From Lonicera japonica (taxonomy: Eukaryota; Streptophyta; Magnoliopsida; Dipsacales; Caprifoliaceae): a stretch of 64,000 bases of DNA. A program made the position numbers and the translations under genes. The notes beneath the pieces are model-generated. The model was not told where the DNA came from, did not search any database, and saw only the letters and a program-made list of their open reading frames with translations. Below, piece after piece: positions 1 to 9,497 of the stretch; the stretch's first letter is position 1, and each line of letters starts with the position of its first letter. The stretch is taken from NCBI GenBank assembly GCA_021464415.1, contig CM038464.1, positions 53,929,328 to 53,993,327 of the forward strand, given 5' to 3'.

Positions 1-1002
1 GCCCCTATTATCAAACTCAGCGTAGTATGGTTGGTCTAGTTTATGTCCTGTCCAGTTTAGCCAACCATGTGGGTCAATGATATCATCCAGGAAGCTTTGC
101 ATAATCACTGTTCTTGAGTGACTTCCTTGTGGTCTGCCTAAATATGTTTTCACTTTTGATCTGTGTTGGCGTAGATCTTCTGCCGCTGTTATGGTGCAAT
201 TGTGTATGACTGTTCCATCCTTCTTGCTCTGCAATTCTCTTCCTTGTGCTGTTATTGTGTTTGACTGCCCTGGAAGAGGATCACGTGCATAGATAACACA
301 ATTTTGGAAGACTGTGTTTGCCTTCCCGAAAATGAAATCTACCATGCCACAGATTTCACATTCCCTGAAAAAATAGACTTCCTTCTTGGCATAAAGTTTG
401 TCTTGATACCCACTGAAGCTGCATCTGAAGAATGCAGAGTGGGGGGCTTGATTTGTTAATGCTACTGCTCGGTTCTTGTATGGTGCAGCCACATTTTCGA
501 ATCTTATGTCTTGTGCAACTGAAAAAATGATAAGACAATTATTCAAGTACTGTAGCCAGTTTAGTATTTGTCCATCATTATAAGTAGATACAAGCTAGAC
601 ACTTCACGAAAAAAGAAAAAAAAAACTGAGAATCATAACTCTGATAATGTCTCTAGAACTGTTCTAACTCGTACTAATAAACTGACCTACTGTTGCAGTC
701 ATGTAGGTAGCAAAACCACCGCTGTGGCTCCTGTTGCCGGAAATGATGGTCTTGCCGATGCCATCACCAATAATTGCTGCATTCATTTTCTCCTTCCCAA
801 TTATTATATTCTCGACATTGCGGCCTTCTTTGATCCTGATGTAAAATCTTCTCAAGTTATAATTAGGGGCAGCTTCTATGGCATCTTTGATCGATGAAAA
901 ATTGTCAGTGCCATCCTTTGCATCTGTGACATCAGTTGGCATTGACACACTTTCTATGCAACTGTGGAGAATGATTATCATACTAACCCTTAGGAAGAGC
1001 AT
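1..1002 (-). CDS. Pectinesterase (pectin methylesterase), two exons, 3' end outside the window
   Basis: De-esterifies cell-wall pectin, releasing methanol. Exon 1 is read from 1002 down to about 687, the intron (GT..AG on the minus strand) is about 686-519, and exon 2 runs from 518 off the left edge. The start at 1002 gives a short hydrophobic N-terminus that could be a signal peptide; no PMEI pro-domain is seen. Family blocks are clear: DGTDNFSSIKDAIEAAP near the N-terminus, GDGIGKTIISGNRS, the QDKLY block (usually QDTLY), DFIFGKANTVFQNC with its catalytic Asp, YLGRP and GWLNW near the end. Oddities: the Trp that normally follows LGRP is Gln (LGRPQ), and the few residues usually found between TATV and the AQDI block are missing across the splice junction, so the intron ends may be wrong or the copy may be weakened. 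Family assignment is firm; activity is not. Expression cannot be judged from sequence. Confidence 0.88.
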
Positions 1003-1430
1003 TTTTGGCCTTGGTGGAAAAGAAAGAACAACTTCATGGCTTGAGGAAGCTTTAAGAAAGTTCAGGGGGTGTCAAATTCAAGCAAGAACAAGGAGAATTG
1101 TGATTAATACTGCATTTTGGCAGTAAATGAACCTTATAATTTTTCTGGTAGAGTTAGAAGCGTGTCTGTTTTGATAAAAGATATAGAATGTCAAGGCTTA
1201 AGCTTGTACTTGGAGTGTTAGTAGAACTTATGGGAATTAGGTATGTATAAGGAGTTGGGGAATTAGGTATGTATAAGGAGTTGGGGAATTAGTGATTGGT
1301 GTAATTAGCTGGGGTATGAACAACTTATTTATAATGCCTATAAGCTTAAGGAGTGAAATGGTGATCTGCCTGAACTGTACATAGGGGGCATGCACTGCAC
1401 TGCACATGGCGTATAATAAATTTTTTTGTT
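1003..1430. other. Upstream region of the pectinesterase, no gene seen
   Basis: This is the 5' side of the minus-strand pectinesterase. An ATG at about 1051 on the minus strand is out of frame with the coding start and soon meets a stop. No convincing TATA box was identified. The stretch contains a small tandem repeat at 1232-1294, listed separately. Confidence 0.5.
1232..1294 (+). repeat. 26-bp tandem repeat, about 2.3 copies
   Basis: A unit containing GGGAATTAGGTATGTATAAG starts at 1232 and again at 1258. A third, partial copy starts at 1284. The two full units match base for base. Confidence 0.9.
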
Positions 1431-1717
1431 CATGTGAATATCAATCAGTTACTCATTTGAAAGATAAGTCCGAAGGAGGTTTACAATAAGGTGTGATCAT
1501 TTTTGAAAATTCAATTTGTTTGCGTGTAAACAAGGGGCAATGGATTTGGAGGCCATATAGGCTGATGTGGGGGTGGGGTGGGGGGGGGGGGGTGGTATAC
1601 AGTGAACTGTATGTTTTACTATGTATATATAGAATTCTGCCATTTCTAATTTTTCAGGGCAGTTGGTATTCGAATTTTACTACATTTTAATAATAATAGC
1701 CAAAGCCATATATTTAC
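1431..1717 (+). repeat. Dispersed direct repeat, copy A (partner at 3190-3465)
   Basis: About 285 bp, from CATGTGAATATCAAT to GCCATATATTTAC, recurs in the same orientation at 3190-3465 with small differences. Copy A carries an expanded G-rich tract at about 1570-1601 that copy B lacks. No coding motif is recognised. It may be a segmental duplication or an unclassified repeat. Confidence 0.85.
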
Positions 1718-2051
1718 TGCAAAGCAAAAAGACATAAAACCAAGCAAGTAATTTCAATTCATTACCCTATACCCACTTTTAGTATACAATACTCTCTCCC
1801 CTCATGTTTATAGTTCATAATGAATAATGAATAACTTGGCTTAATACGGATTAGAATAAATCCAGAAAAACATAGAGAATGATTAACAAGTTATGTCCGT
1901 AATTGCTTCTGCTGAAACAGGAGAAAAATATGGTGCTGACATTTGTGAGAGTGGTTTTAGCGAATTAAATCACCATTCCTTGCTAACTGATATGAACAAA
2001 GTTCTTATACCTTGCTCGTCTTTAAATATTAATGGGGATATAATTGCCCGT
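1718..2051. other. AT-rich non-coding stretch
   Basis: No gene, splice-linked coding block or repeat recognised between repeat copy A and the palindromic MITE. Confidence 0.5.
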
Positions 2052-2060
2052 CTCAATAAA

Positions 2061-2182
2061 GGGAAATGATATTAGCACTCCACATTTGTACTAAGGCAAT
2101 CCAAAATCATTTTTAGTGACATGTCACTAAAAATGATTTTGGATTGCCTTAGTACAAATGTGGAGTGCTAATATCATTTCTC
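2061..2182. mobile_element. Palindromic MITE, Mutator-type (9-bp target duplication)
   Basis: Almost the whole 122 bp is one inverted repeat of about 61-bp arms centred between 2121 and 2122 (GTGACA|TGTCAC), with one mismatch seen near the tips. The ends begin GGGAAATGATATTAGCAC. It is flanked by exact 9-bp direct repeats CTCAATAAA at 2052-2060 and 2183-2191. A 9-bp duplication is the hallmark of Mutator-like transposases. Arm identity is high, so insertion is probably recent. Transcribed, it would form a long hairpin. Confidence 0.9.
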
Positions 2183-2462
2183 CTCAATAAATCCTAAAGC
2201 TTTACCCATCATCATCCATATACGTAGATATGGTTTTATTTCCTTTTTTTCTTTTTTTCCTTTTCCTCTTAATCTCCATATATTGCCTTGTAATTTGCAT
2301 AACCTTTTAGAGCTGTTTAATTCCTTTACCACATGAAAATATTCAACATCTATAATTCCATCTTTAGTTATTTTTTATTGCAGTACTTTTCATGAAAATG
2401 CTCAACATTTATATTTTCCATGAAAGGAATAGCTTATATCATGCTACAAGTTTCGTTTAGGC

Positions 2463-2675
2463 AAAGGAAATGATAATTTTGCTAATGTGAAGAAGCTATT
2501 AGGGATGGCAATTGATCCGGTTGTTAAATATTGCTCGGGTAGTTTCTCCACTCAATATGACTTACATATTGATGATGTGAATGAGGCTATTCGTTACTTG
2601 GAGTCCAAGTATTCTTTTAATGAAGCCAACTTTCGTTCAGGTTGGGTCGTCACTGATCAAGAAGCCGAAACGTAG
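2463..2675 (+). pseudogene. Exon-like coding remnant, family not recognised
   Basis: An open stretch of about 70 codons, readable upstream of the first GTG/ATG-like codon (GNDNFANVKK...) and ending with TAG at 2673-2675. It has balanced, globular-looking composition (for example DDVNEAIRYLESKY and FRSGWVVTDQEAE), unlike the surrounding AT-rich filler, so it looks like a last exon or exon relic of a real protein. I do not recognise the family. No partner exon was found nearby. It lies between the two copies of the 280-bp direct repeat, which could mean it was carried in by a duplication or transposition. Confidence 0.4.
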
Positions 2676-3189
2676 TTTATTTCCCCACCATTACCTGTCA
2701 TTTTCAGTAAGGAAACAAAGCAATTCTGGTGCTAGTGGTTTTTCCATCCAATATCCTCCTTTCTTTTCCTTCTTATTTCCAGATCGAGCTCTAGCTGCAA
2801 TTTGGCCTTGATGGATATATTAGTTGGGATTGCAAATCCCATTTTTTATTTTGTATTTGTTAAATTAGTTACTCGCAAACTGATTATTCAATGTAAACGC
2901 CAGCGAAAGAGTACACACAACAATGAAGTTAATTCGATCCTAGTAGTGGACAGACTGTTTTGCTGAATTCCAAATAGAAATTTTCACCACCAGAAATTCA
3001 CCTATTTACATGGTGGCATTTGCCTCACATATTTCTCCAAACCTTTTAACGCGGCAACGTGGTCATCGATCATACTTGACTGTTATTTGTGCGTGAATAA
3101 ACTCTGGTACAAAAGTTTTAGTTTTGTCTTCACGTACAGATATGTTTATGGCGATGCAAATAAAAACTCCAGGCATATTCTTATATATT
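2676..3189. other. Non-coding stretch after the exon-like remnant
   Basis: AT-rich with short pyrimidine runs. No gene seen. It could be a 3' UTR of the 2463-2675 remnant, but nothing proves it. Confidence 0.4.
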
Positions 3190-3465
3190 CATGTGAATAT
3201 CAATTAATCAGTTACTCCCTTGAAGAATAAAGCCAAAGGGGGCTTTAAAATAAGGTCTGATCATTTGGGAGAATTCAATTTGTTTGCGCGTGAAGTAGAG
3301 GCAATGGATGTGGGAGTCCATATTGGCTGGTGGGTGGTATACAGTGAACTGTATGTTTTACTATCTATGTATAGATTTCTTTCTGCCTTTCCTAATTTTT
3401 CAGGGCATTTGGTATACGAATTTTACAACATTTTAATACTAATAGCCAAAAAAGCCATATATTAC
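3190..3465 (+). repeat. Dispersed direct repeat, copy B (partner at 1431-1717)
   Basis: Same orientation and order of blocks as copy A, including GGTGGTATACAGTGAACTGT and a shared stretch ending in the GCCATATATTA block. The G-rich tract of copy A is replaced by a short GTGGGAGTCC-type segment. Confidence 0.85.
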
Positions 3466-3808
3466 TTGCCATACTTCTGTAAAATATAAGTAAAGAAAAA
3501 CAACAATAATTGAGGATGGATGCAAGTCGCAATTCCGAGTTCAGAAATGTCAATATAGCTCCATGTAGATGTCACATTTAATAGTCTTGTTTTCTTTCCT
3601 TTTTTTACAGAAGAAGGAGAAAGAGGTCATAGTCGTATTTTTTTATTTTTTTTTTACAGGAATAGTCGTATTCATTGTTCAGTTTGCAAATACAGAGAAT
3701 ATGGTATCAATTACTGTCTTAATTGATATTAGTCGCTATACAAACTTTGGTTGGTTAGGAATAAATTTTTGTACACGAGTTTTACACGTAATTAAGCACA
3801 ACCCCAAT

Positions 3809-4019
3809 TGTTACGAAATAGAAACGAAAGAGATTGAAGGGGAAGAATAAAAGAATTGTATTTCTTAATTGATAAAGAATGTACAATAAGAGAATATATA
3901 TACTAGAGACAAACTCTAATCTAGGATACAATTTAGGAAACTACAATGGGAACACAATCAATACAATATGAAAAGTAGATTAGGAATAGGAAACATAATA
4001 TATACAGTATATTCTAACA
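3809..4019 (-). repeat. 3' LTR of the gag-only Copia-type element
   Basis: A 211-bp copy of the LTR at 4987-5198, nearly identical. It is bordered on the outside by CCAAT and on the inside by the polypurine tract. Confidence 0.93.
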
Positions 4020-4315
4020 CCCCCCCTCAAACTCAAGGTGGTAAGTGAGAGACCAGTCTGCTGCCCTATACGAGAGATAGAGGTATTTCGAACCCATGTG
4101 ATGATATCACCATTTTTGCTTTCCCAATCATCAAGGCGATCATTAAATTTATCGTCAGTTTCATCGGTTTTCTTGATTGGCTTAACAACTTCTCCAGTAA
4201 TAATTCTCCAGCACTTACGAGACTTTAGGAAACTAGTCATGGCTTGGGACCATTGAACATAATTGGTGCCATTGAGAACGACAGAAATCGGACGCGAAAA
4301 CTCATGCTTTTCCAT
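3980..4315 (-). CDS. Truncated Copia gag (N-terminal part only)
   Basis: Reading starts at the Met of MEKHEFSRPISVVLNGTNY at 4315. The block LNGTNYVQWSQAMTSFLKS and a WESKNGDIITW block are typical of the N-terminal part of plant Copia gag proteins. After about 85 codons the similarity ends and the frame runs through the polypurine tract into the 3' LTR, stopping at 3980. No zinc knuckle is present. The frame is uninterrupted, in keeping with the youth of the element, so a short gag-like protein could still be made. Whether it packages RNA or interferes with full-length relatives is unknown. Confidence 0.75.
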   Translation of the reverse strand: MEKHEFSRPISVVLNGTNYVQWSQAMTSFLKSRKCWRIITGEVVKPIKKTDETDDKFNDRLDDWESKNGDIITWVRNTSISRIGQQTGLSLTTLSLRGGVRIYCIYYVSYS

Positions 4316-4497
4316 TGAGAAACATGTAGGATAACACAGTAGCTGCAAAAAATAATCTGATTCTGAGAAATCTGAGGCCAGAAACGGATCCGGAGCAGTT
4401 GATTTAGTGGGGAACCGGTCTTAGAGTGAAAAAAAACGGGTTATAGATAGGTGAACCGGTCAAGGGAGTAAAAAACCGGTTTAGGGTTTTTAGGGCA

Positions 4498-4840
4498 GTG
4501 GCGCGTGGATCTGGGCTGCGCGACTGGGAGATGTTCCAGAGGCGCGTGTCGGAGCGTGCCAACTCCGATCGGGGTGATTTCGACGGAGTTTGGTTCGTAT
4601 TGAAGAGACAAAGATTTTGGTATATTATATGGGTGGTTTAGGGCTCTGTATCGAGGTGACGATTGATCAAGAAAAGGAAGGTGCGCGTGGATCTGGGTGG
4701 CGCGACTGGGGGATCTTGCCGAGGCACGTGAGAGCGCGTTAGGTGTCCGAATTGGGTGTTTTAAACGAGGTTTGGTTCGTATTGAAAGGACGAAGCTTTT
4801 GGTATAATTTTTGGGTTAACCGAGGTTCTGTATGGCTTTG
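4498..4840. repeat. Internal duplicated leader segment of the gag-only element
   Basis: Two diverged copies of about 150 bp, roughly 4498-4655 and 4680-4840, share blocks such as GCGCGTGGATCTGGG and TTTGGTTCGTATTGAA. They lie in the untranslated leader between the primer-binding site and gag. Confidence 0.7.
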
Positions 4841-4986
4841 AACAGTGGATCGACAGTTGGATGAAGCTAAGATTTTTTTTGATTGGTTGGTTGCTTGGGT
4901 TGATGATGCTAGGGTTTTTGATTTGGATTTGATTGAAAATTAGGTGAAAGATTGGTTCTAGAGGAGGATGAATTGCTCTGATACCA

Positions 4987-5198
4987 TGTTACGAAATAGA
5001 AACGAAAGAGATTGAAGAGGAAGAATAAAAGAATTGTATTTCTTAATTGATAAAGAATGTACAATAGAGAGAATATATATACTAGAGACAAACTCTAATC
5101 TAGGATACAATTTAGGAAACTACAATGGGAACACAATCAATACAATATGGAAAGTAGATTAGGAATAGGAAACATAATATATACAGTATATTCTAACA
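4987..5198 (-). repeat. 5' LTR of the gag-only Copia-type element
   Basis: 212 bp, followed on the minus strand by the initiator tRNA-Met primer-binding site. A TATATATA stretch inside the LTR could serve as its TATA box. Confidence 0.93.
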
Positions 5199-5203
5199 CC
5201 AAT

Positions 5204-6355
5204 GACCTTTTTATTTTTCCGTGAATAATGTCATAAAGAAACTTTCTGTCAATAAAAATGTATATAATTTGTGGTGAACAAACCATCACCCCATTTAAGA
5301 TCTGGATTTTGCCCCGGTGCTCATTGGGAAGAATTATAAGAATATACAATGCTGGAGTCTCTTATTTACAAAAGTGTACAATTATTCGACTTCATTTGCC
5401 AACAAGATGGAAAATGGTAGAAAAAACTACGTATCTATGTGAGAACTGAGAAGTTAGAAAATAAGTTAAGTGATGCGGTGAGATATTCTCTTACTTTTTT
5501 TCATGAAACAAATTTCTTTAGATAGTGGGGAAATAAAATTTTCCGCAACAAATAAAAAGGTTATCTACTTGTAAAAATGAGAATGAAATGGTGAAAATCT
5601 CGTCGCAGCCCTCAATTTATATTTTTTGTCTTCAATCATTTGATTTTGCTATCATTTTCCATATTACTATCAAATTAACTTGCCTCAAAGCTCAAAATTA
5701 CACCTTTCGTCAATTTTAGCACACTTATAGAAATAACAAAAAACAATACTCATTCAATGCTTTCTCTCTTTTTCCCTTTTAGCCTATTTTTGCATTTCCC
5801 TCTTGCCCTTCTCTACCATTTGAACAAAAGATGGTACCTTAGCTGATTTTGAGTATTACTCAACCCAAAAAGAGTTTTAACAAATTCAGTAAAGCCAAAT
5901 ATAGGTTATCCAAATTGGTAGAGGCCAAAAAATTAAATCTAAGTTCGCATTTGAAATCTAGCAATGACTCAACACTCCCGTCATCCAAGTTGAATATGCA
6001 TATATCTGAATCTTTTTGTGTAAATTATTTGCTATCCAAATAATTACCAGGACTATCGGGAGAATAAATACAATTTCCTTTAAATCTAGAGATAGAGAAC
6101 TCACGGGATGAAAATGCCACGGATGAGTTCAACCCAAAAAGAGTATATATGTCCCCTATATTTTTTACCTCTAGTCCTCAACCCAACTCGAATTGCTCAA
6201 GTTAAGCTTACATACACCAAATTGACAGGTTCAAACGATCCTGCTGAAATGCCCGTGATTATAATCCACATCTCGAGAAACCATGAGCAAGTCCCCATCA
6301 GAAGATTCCACAAAGTACGATGGAGTAAGGAATGAATCAGGAGGTGCCTTTGCCA
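5204..6355. other. Non-coding stretch with decayed MITE pieces
   Basis: No gene supported. Segments near 5450-5690 (for example GTTAGAAAATAAGTTAAG and a CTATCAAATTAA end) resemble the TIR family that is better preserved at 20993-21298, so a decayed copy is likely. Short open frames at 5849-6043 and 6108-6335 show no family features. Confidence 0.5.
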
Positions 6356-6358
6356 TTA

Positions 6359-6681
6359 GGCCTCGTTTGGTTCATGGAAGGGAAATCAATTCCCTTGTCT
6401 TTTCCATGAAAGTGGGAAACTAAATTTCCGGTCAAATTTCCTTTCTTGTGTTTGGTAAAACATGGAAAGTATGTAGGTAATGGTATTATTGTCTAAATTT
6501 TTTGTAATTAATGCTTGGAAATCACATGGGAAAATCAATCCCATGTGTTTTGAGAGGAATGGTTTTACCCCCTACTTTCCCTTCTATCGGAAAAAGTGTT
6601 TCCAGAATTTGTGCTTACCAAACAAAGGAAATGAAGGACTTTCCTTTCCTCAGTCCTTGAATCCGTGAAACAAACGAGGCC
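6359..6681. mobile_element. TIR transposon/MITE with GGCCTCGTTTG ends
   Basis: The ends GGCCTCGTTTGGTTCATGG and, inverted, GGCCTCGTTTGTTTCACGG form imperfect terminal inverted repeats of about 20 bp. Further inverted blocks lie inside, such as GGAAATCACATGGG against CCCATGTG. The left flank is TTA and the right flank TAA, so the target duplication could be TA, or the flank may be part of the inverted repeat. PIF/Harbinger (Tourist-like) or a related TIR family is likely. No transposase. Confidence 0.8.
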
Positions 6682-6927
6682 TAAGGGTTTAGGATTAGGA
6701 GTAATATAGTCAAAGACTATTAGTCTTCCCGTGTAGTTCAAAGCGTATAATTTAGGCTTGTGGAATATAACATCCAGCACTGAATCTATATATATTAAGA
6801 GGTGTCCAAACCTTATCCTTATCGTTACACTTGCAATATGATAGTCTAAATAACTGCCCACAAATAGCCAAAGCAACACAATTGCTGCAGGAAGGAGGCG
6901 ATGACAAGATAACCTTATTCATCAATT

Positions 6928-7393
6928 GGGCCTCGTTTGATTCGGATATTAAAAAGTGAGATGGGATTATTAATACCACTTTTTTTATAATACCTTGTTT
7001 GATTCGCACAAATGTGTTGGTATTACTAATACCGGTACTAACTTAATACTACTATTTGTGGTATAATTTAATACCAGGGGAGAAGTGGTATTGTTTATTC
7101 AGGATTGAGAAAAATGAACCATATATTTTCAAAAATGCAACTACTACTACTATATTATTATTATTTTAATTTATTTTAAAAAAAAATTAAAAAAAAAATC
7201 TTTAAATTTTTTTTCCTTTTTTTATTTTGTTAGTCCAAAATATAATCTCGTATATATGAGATATCCCAGTATTAATACCGCAGGAATCAAACAAGGTATT
7301 GGCATTAAATTAATAACAAGATTAATAGTCCAATACTATTAATACTGGTATTATTAATCCCACTGATCCTAATACTTGAATCAAACAAAGCCC
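6928..7393. mobile_element. TIR transposon/MITE with GGGCCTCGTTTGATTC ends
   Basis: The left end GGGCCTCGTTTGATTC pairs with the right end GAATCAAACAAAGCCC. The interior is rich in repeated TAATACC/GGTATTA blocks and holds several imperfect inverted repeats. About 466 bp. No coding capacity and no certain target duplication. Probably Tourist-like. Confidence 0.78.
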
Positions 7394-7519
7394 AAATGTA
7401 TTAGTTGATCATGATTAGCATAATAAAATTCAATACCATTTTTGATTCCTTCTTCGATATAATTTCTAGCAAGCAAAGATTCGGAAATATATATATATAT
7501 ATAGGGCCTCCAAATCCGA

Positions 7520-9463
7520 ATGGAAGAGAAAGATCATCTTATACGAAGCAACAAGAAAGTAAAAAGTGCTCATGATACAAATGACAGTTGCATGGACTCG
7601 CAAATGCTTACTGGAGAAGAAACTGTTATATTTGATATCCAGTCGCAACCCCCTGGGGGCGTTGAGGAAATGAGGGATAAGGATGATCCTATGGTGGAGT
7701 CTGAACTCCCCACTGGGGAAGAAAATAAGATCAATGAAGGGAACATCCATAAACCAATGTCCTATAGAGAAGCTGTTGATGGAACATTACCAAGGGACAT
7801 TTTCTTTGGGGACAAGGTGGAAACTTGGTCTGAAGACGAGGATGAACACCTGCCAGATAGTCAGAACCTGGACTTAAACGTGGGTCCAATAGATGAAGAC
7901 CCTTTGCTACCTATTATAAAGTTACCAACGCAGTTAGTGAACAAGATACATAGTCAATGGAGGGACTGCCTCATTATTAAACTGCTTGGGAAATCAATTG
8001 GGTTTAAAGCTCTAGAGACTCGTATAAAGAGACTGTGGGGTCTACAAGGCGACTTTGAGATGGTGGACCTGGACCTAGGATACTTCTTTCTGAAATTCAA
8101 CATTAAACATGACTACAGAAGGGTTATGTCCGAGGGACCATGGATTATTCAGAACCACTATCTCACTGTCCGTAAATGGGAGCCAAACTTCAAACCATCG
8201 GAGGCAAAAAAAATCACGACCATGGTGTGGCTAAGGTTGCCGGAACTACCTATCGAATATTATGGGGAAAAACCGCTGTTCCAAATAGCGAAGAGGCTGG
8301 GAAAACCCATTAAAACCGATTACAACACAGCTACATCTACTAGAGGTAAATTTGCACGTGTTTGTGTGGAAGTGGATCTCTCTAAACCTTTGATTCCAGC
8401 GTATGTTCTCGCCGGGAAAAAGTATCGAGTGGAGTATGAATTTCTGCACTACCTGTGTTTCTCGTGTGGGAAAGTTGGACATCGAAGCGAGTTGTGCCGT
8501 GAGCCTAAAATCTCTGGTGTACCATCGGCGAATAACCAGCAGGGGACGAGGATGAGCAATGTGACCGTTGAGGCCAGCGTGGAAAACCAGTTGGGTAGTA
8601 ACAGTGGAAGTGCCAATAGGGAGATCAGAACCCAAGATGAACTTGCTGACCCGAGTACTTTCGGGCCTTGGATGTTAGCCCAATCCAAAAACAAAAGGAG
8701 AACTCACAACACGGCCCTTAGGAAGAATGAGTCACAACGAAATAAATCTTACATTAATAGATTCAACATGTTAAATAACGAAGTTTCTGATATAATGTCA
8801 GATAAAGGAAAGAGAAAATTAGGGGGTGCAACTAAGGAAGGGGAACAAAGCCCTGTAGTTAGTCCAAATGCAACCACAATGTCAAATCCTAGTTCCAAAC
8901 CAAGCACCTCTTACACCGAGACCAACCTTTTGAATATGAAAAAGGTACTCAGCAGTGCACATAGGGAAGAGGGAAGCAGTCAGCAACTTACTCACGCAAG
9001 GGAAAGTAGCGAAATTAGTGTTGACAGAGAAGATGTGCAACAACGGGACACCTCGAGATTCCAAACTGGGAAAGAGAACTCCTACCAGGAGCATGTTAAC
9101 CAAGGTAACTTCACACTAGATCACTCCAAGTCTTTATCTGTCATTCCGTCTCTTGATACAAACCCCACCCTATACTCAAACCACCACCAAATATCAACTA
9201 CTACCAGGCCACCGGATCCACCTAATGGCAGAAATAATTATTCATGCTCTGAGGAAGAACGCAGTGTGGCTCTCACTAGAAGCAATCGAAGAGGAACTCC
9301 AACTAGTGGAGGTACACTAGACAATCAGTCAGGTTCGTCTCAATCTCGAACCGGAACAGTTTCGAGACGAAGGACCAAAGGCTCATGCACTTCAAATGGC
9401 AGCGACAACATCGACGCTGGAGACGCAACAACGGGTGAAGCTGATAACAGCGTGGCCGTTTAA
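7520..9463 (+). CDS. LINE ORF1 protein (DUF4283, CCHC zinc knuckle)
   Basis: 647 codons, uninterrupted. A DUF4283 domain lies at about residues 145-240 (FFLKFNIKHDYRRV and GPWIIQNHYLTVRKW are characteristic). A zinc knuckle CFSCGKVGHRSELC is at about residues 312-325. The rest of the C-terminal half is a long polar, low-complexity tail rich in Ser, Asn, Thr and Arg, typical of a nucleic-acid-binding ORF1 protein that coats the element RNA. ORF2 begins 34 bp after its stop, in the usual L1 dicistronic order. The start at 7520 is the first Met in the frame. The intact frame next to a ruined ORF2 is notable but may be chance. Confidence 0.9.
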   Translation: MEEKDHLIRSNKKVKSAHDTNDSCMDSQMLTGEETVIFDIQSQPPGGVEEMRDKDDPMVESELPTGEENKINEGNIHKPMSYREAVDGTLPRDIFFGDKVETWSEDEDEHLPDSQNLDLNVGPIDEDPLLPIIKLPTQLVNKIHSQWRDCLIIKLLGKSIGFKALETRIKRLWGLQGDFEMVDLDLGYFFLKFNIKHDYRRVMSEGPWIIQNHYLTVRKWEPNFKPSEAKKITTMVWLRLPELPIEYYGEKPLFQIAKRLGKPIKTDYNTATSTRGKFARVCVEVDLSKPLIPAYVLAGKKYRVEYEFLHYLCFSCGKVGHRSELCREPKISGVPSANNQQGTRMSNVTVEASVENQLGSNSGSANREIRTQDELADPSTFGPWMLAQSKNKRRTHNTALRKNESQRNKSYINRFNMLNNEVSDIMSDKGKRKLGGATKEGEQSPVVSPNATTMSNPSSKPSTSYTETNLLNMKKVLSSAHREEGSSQQLTHARESSEISVDREDVQQRDTSRFQTGKENSYQEHVNQGNFTLDHSKSLSVIPSLDTNPTLYSNHHQISTTTRPPDPPNGRNNYSCSEEERSVALTRSNRRGTPTSGGTLDNQSGSSQSRTGTVSRRRTKGSCTSNGSDNIDAGDATTGEADNSVAV

Positions 9464-9497
9464 CGAGAGGCTCCCACTTCTTCCTCATATTTCTTCC

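Larger units (their letters stand above)
3809..5198 (-). mobile_element. Young non-autonomous Copia-type LTR element carrying only N-terminal gag (TR-GAG-like)
   Basis: A complete element of 1,390 bp on the minus strand. The LTRs are 4987-5198 (5') and 3809-4019 (3'), each TGTTAG...TAACA when read on the minus strand. They differ by only two substitutions and one indel over about 212 bp, so the insertion is recent. Flanking 5-bp target duplications CCAAT are at 3804-3808 and 5199-5203. A primer-binding site TGGTATCAGAGC, complementary to initiator tRNA-Met, lies at 4975-4986 directly after the 5' LTR, and a G-rich polypurine tract at 4020-4035 directly precedes the 3' LTR. The interior carries only the start of a Copia gag; no protease, integrase, reverse transcriptase or RNase H is present. 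It must move with enzymes supplied in trans. Confidence 0.93.
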
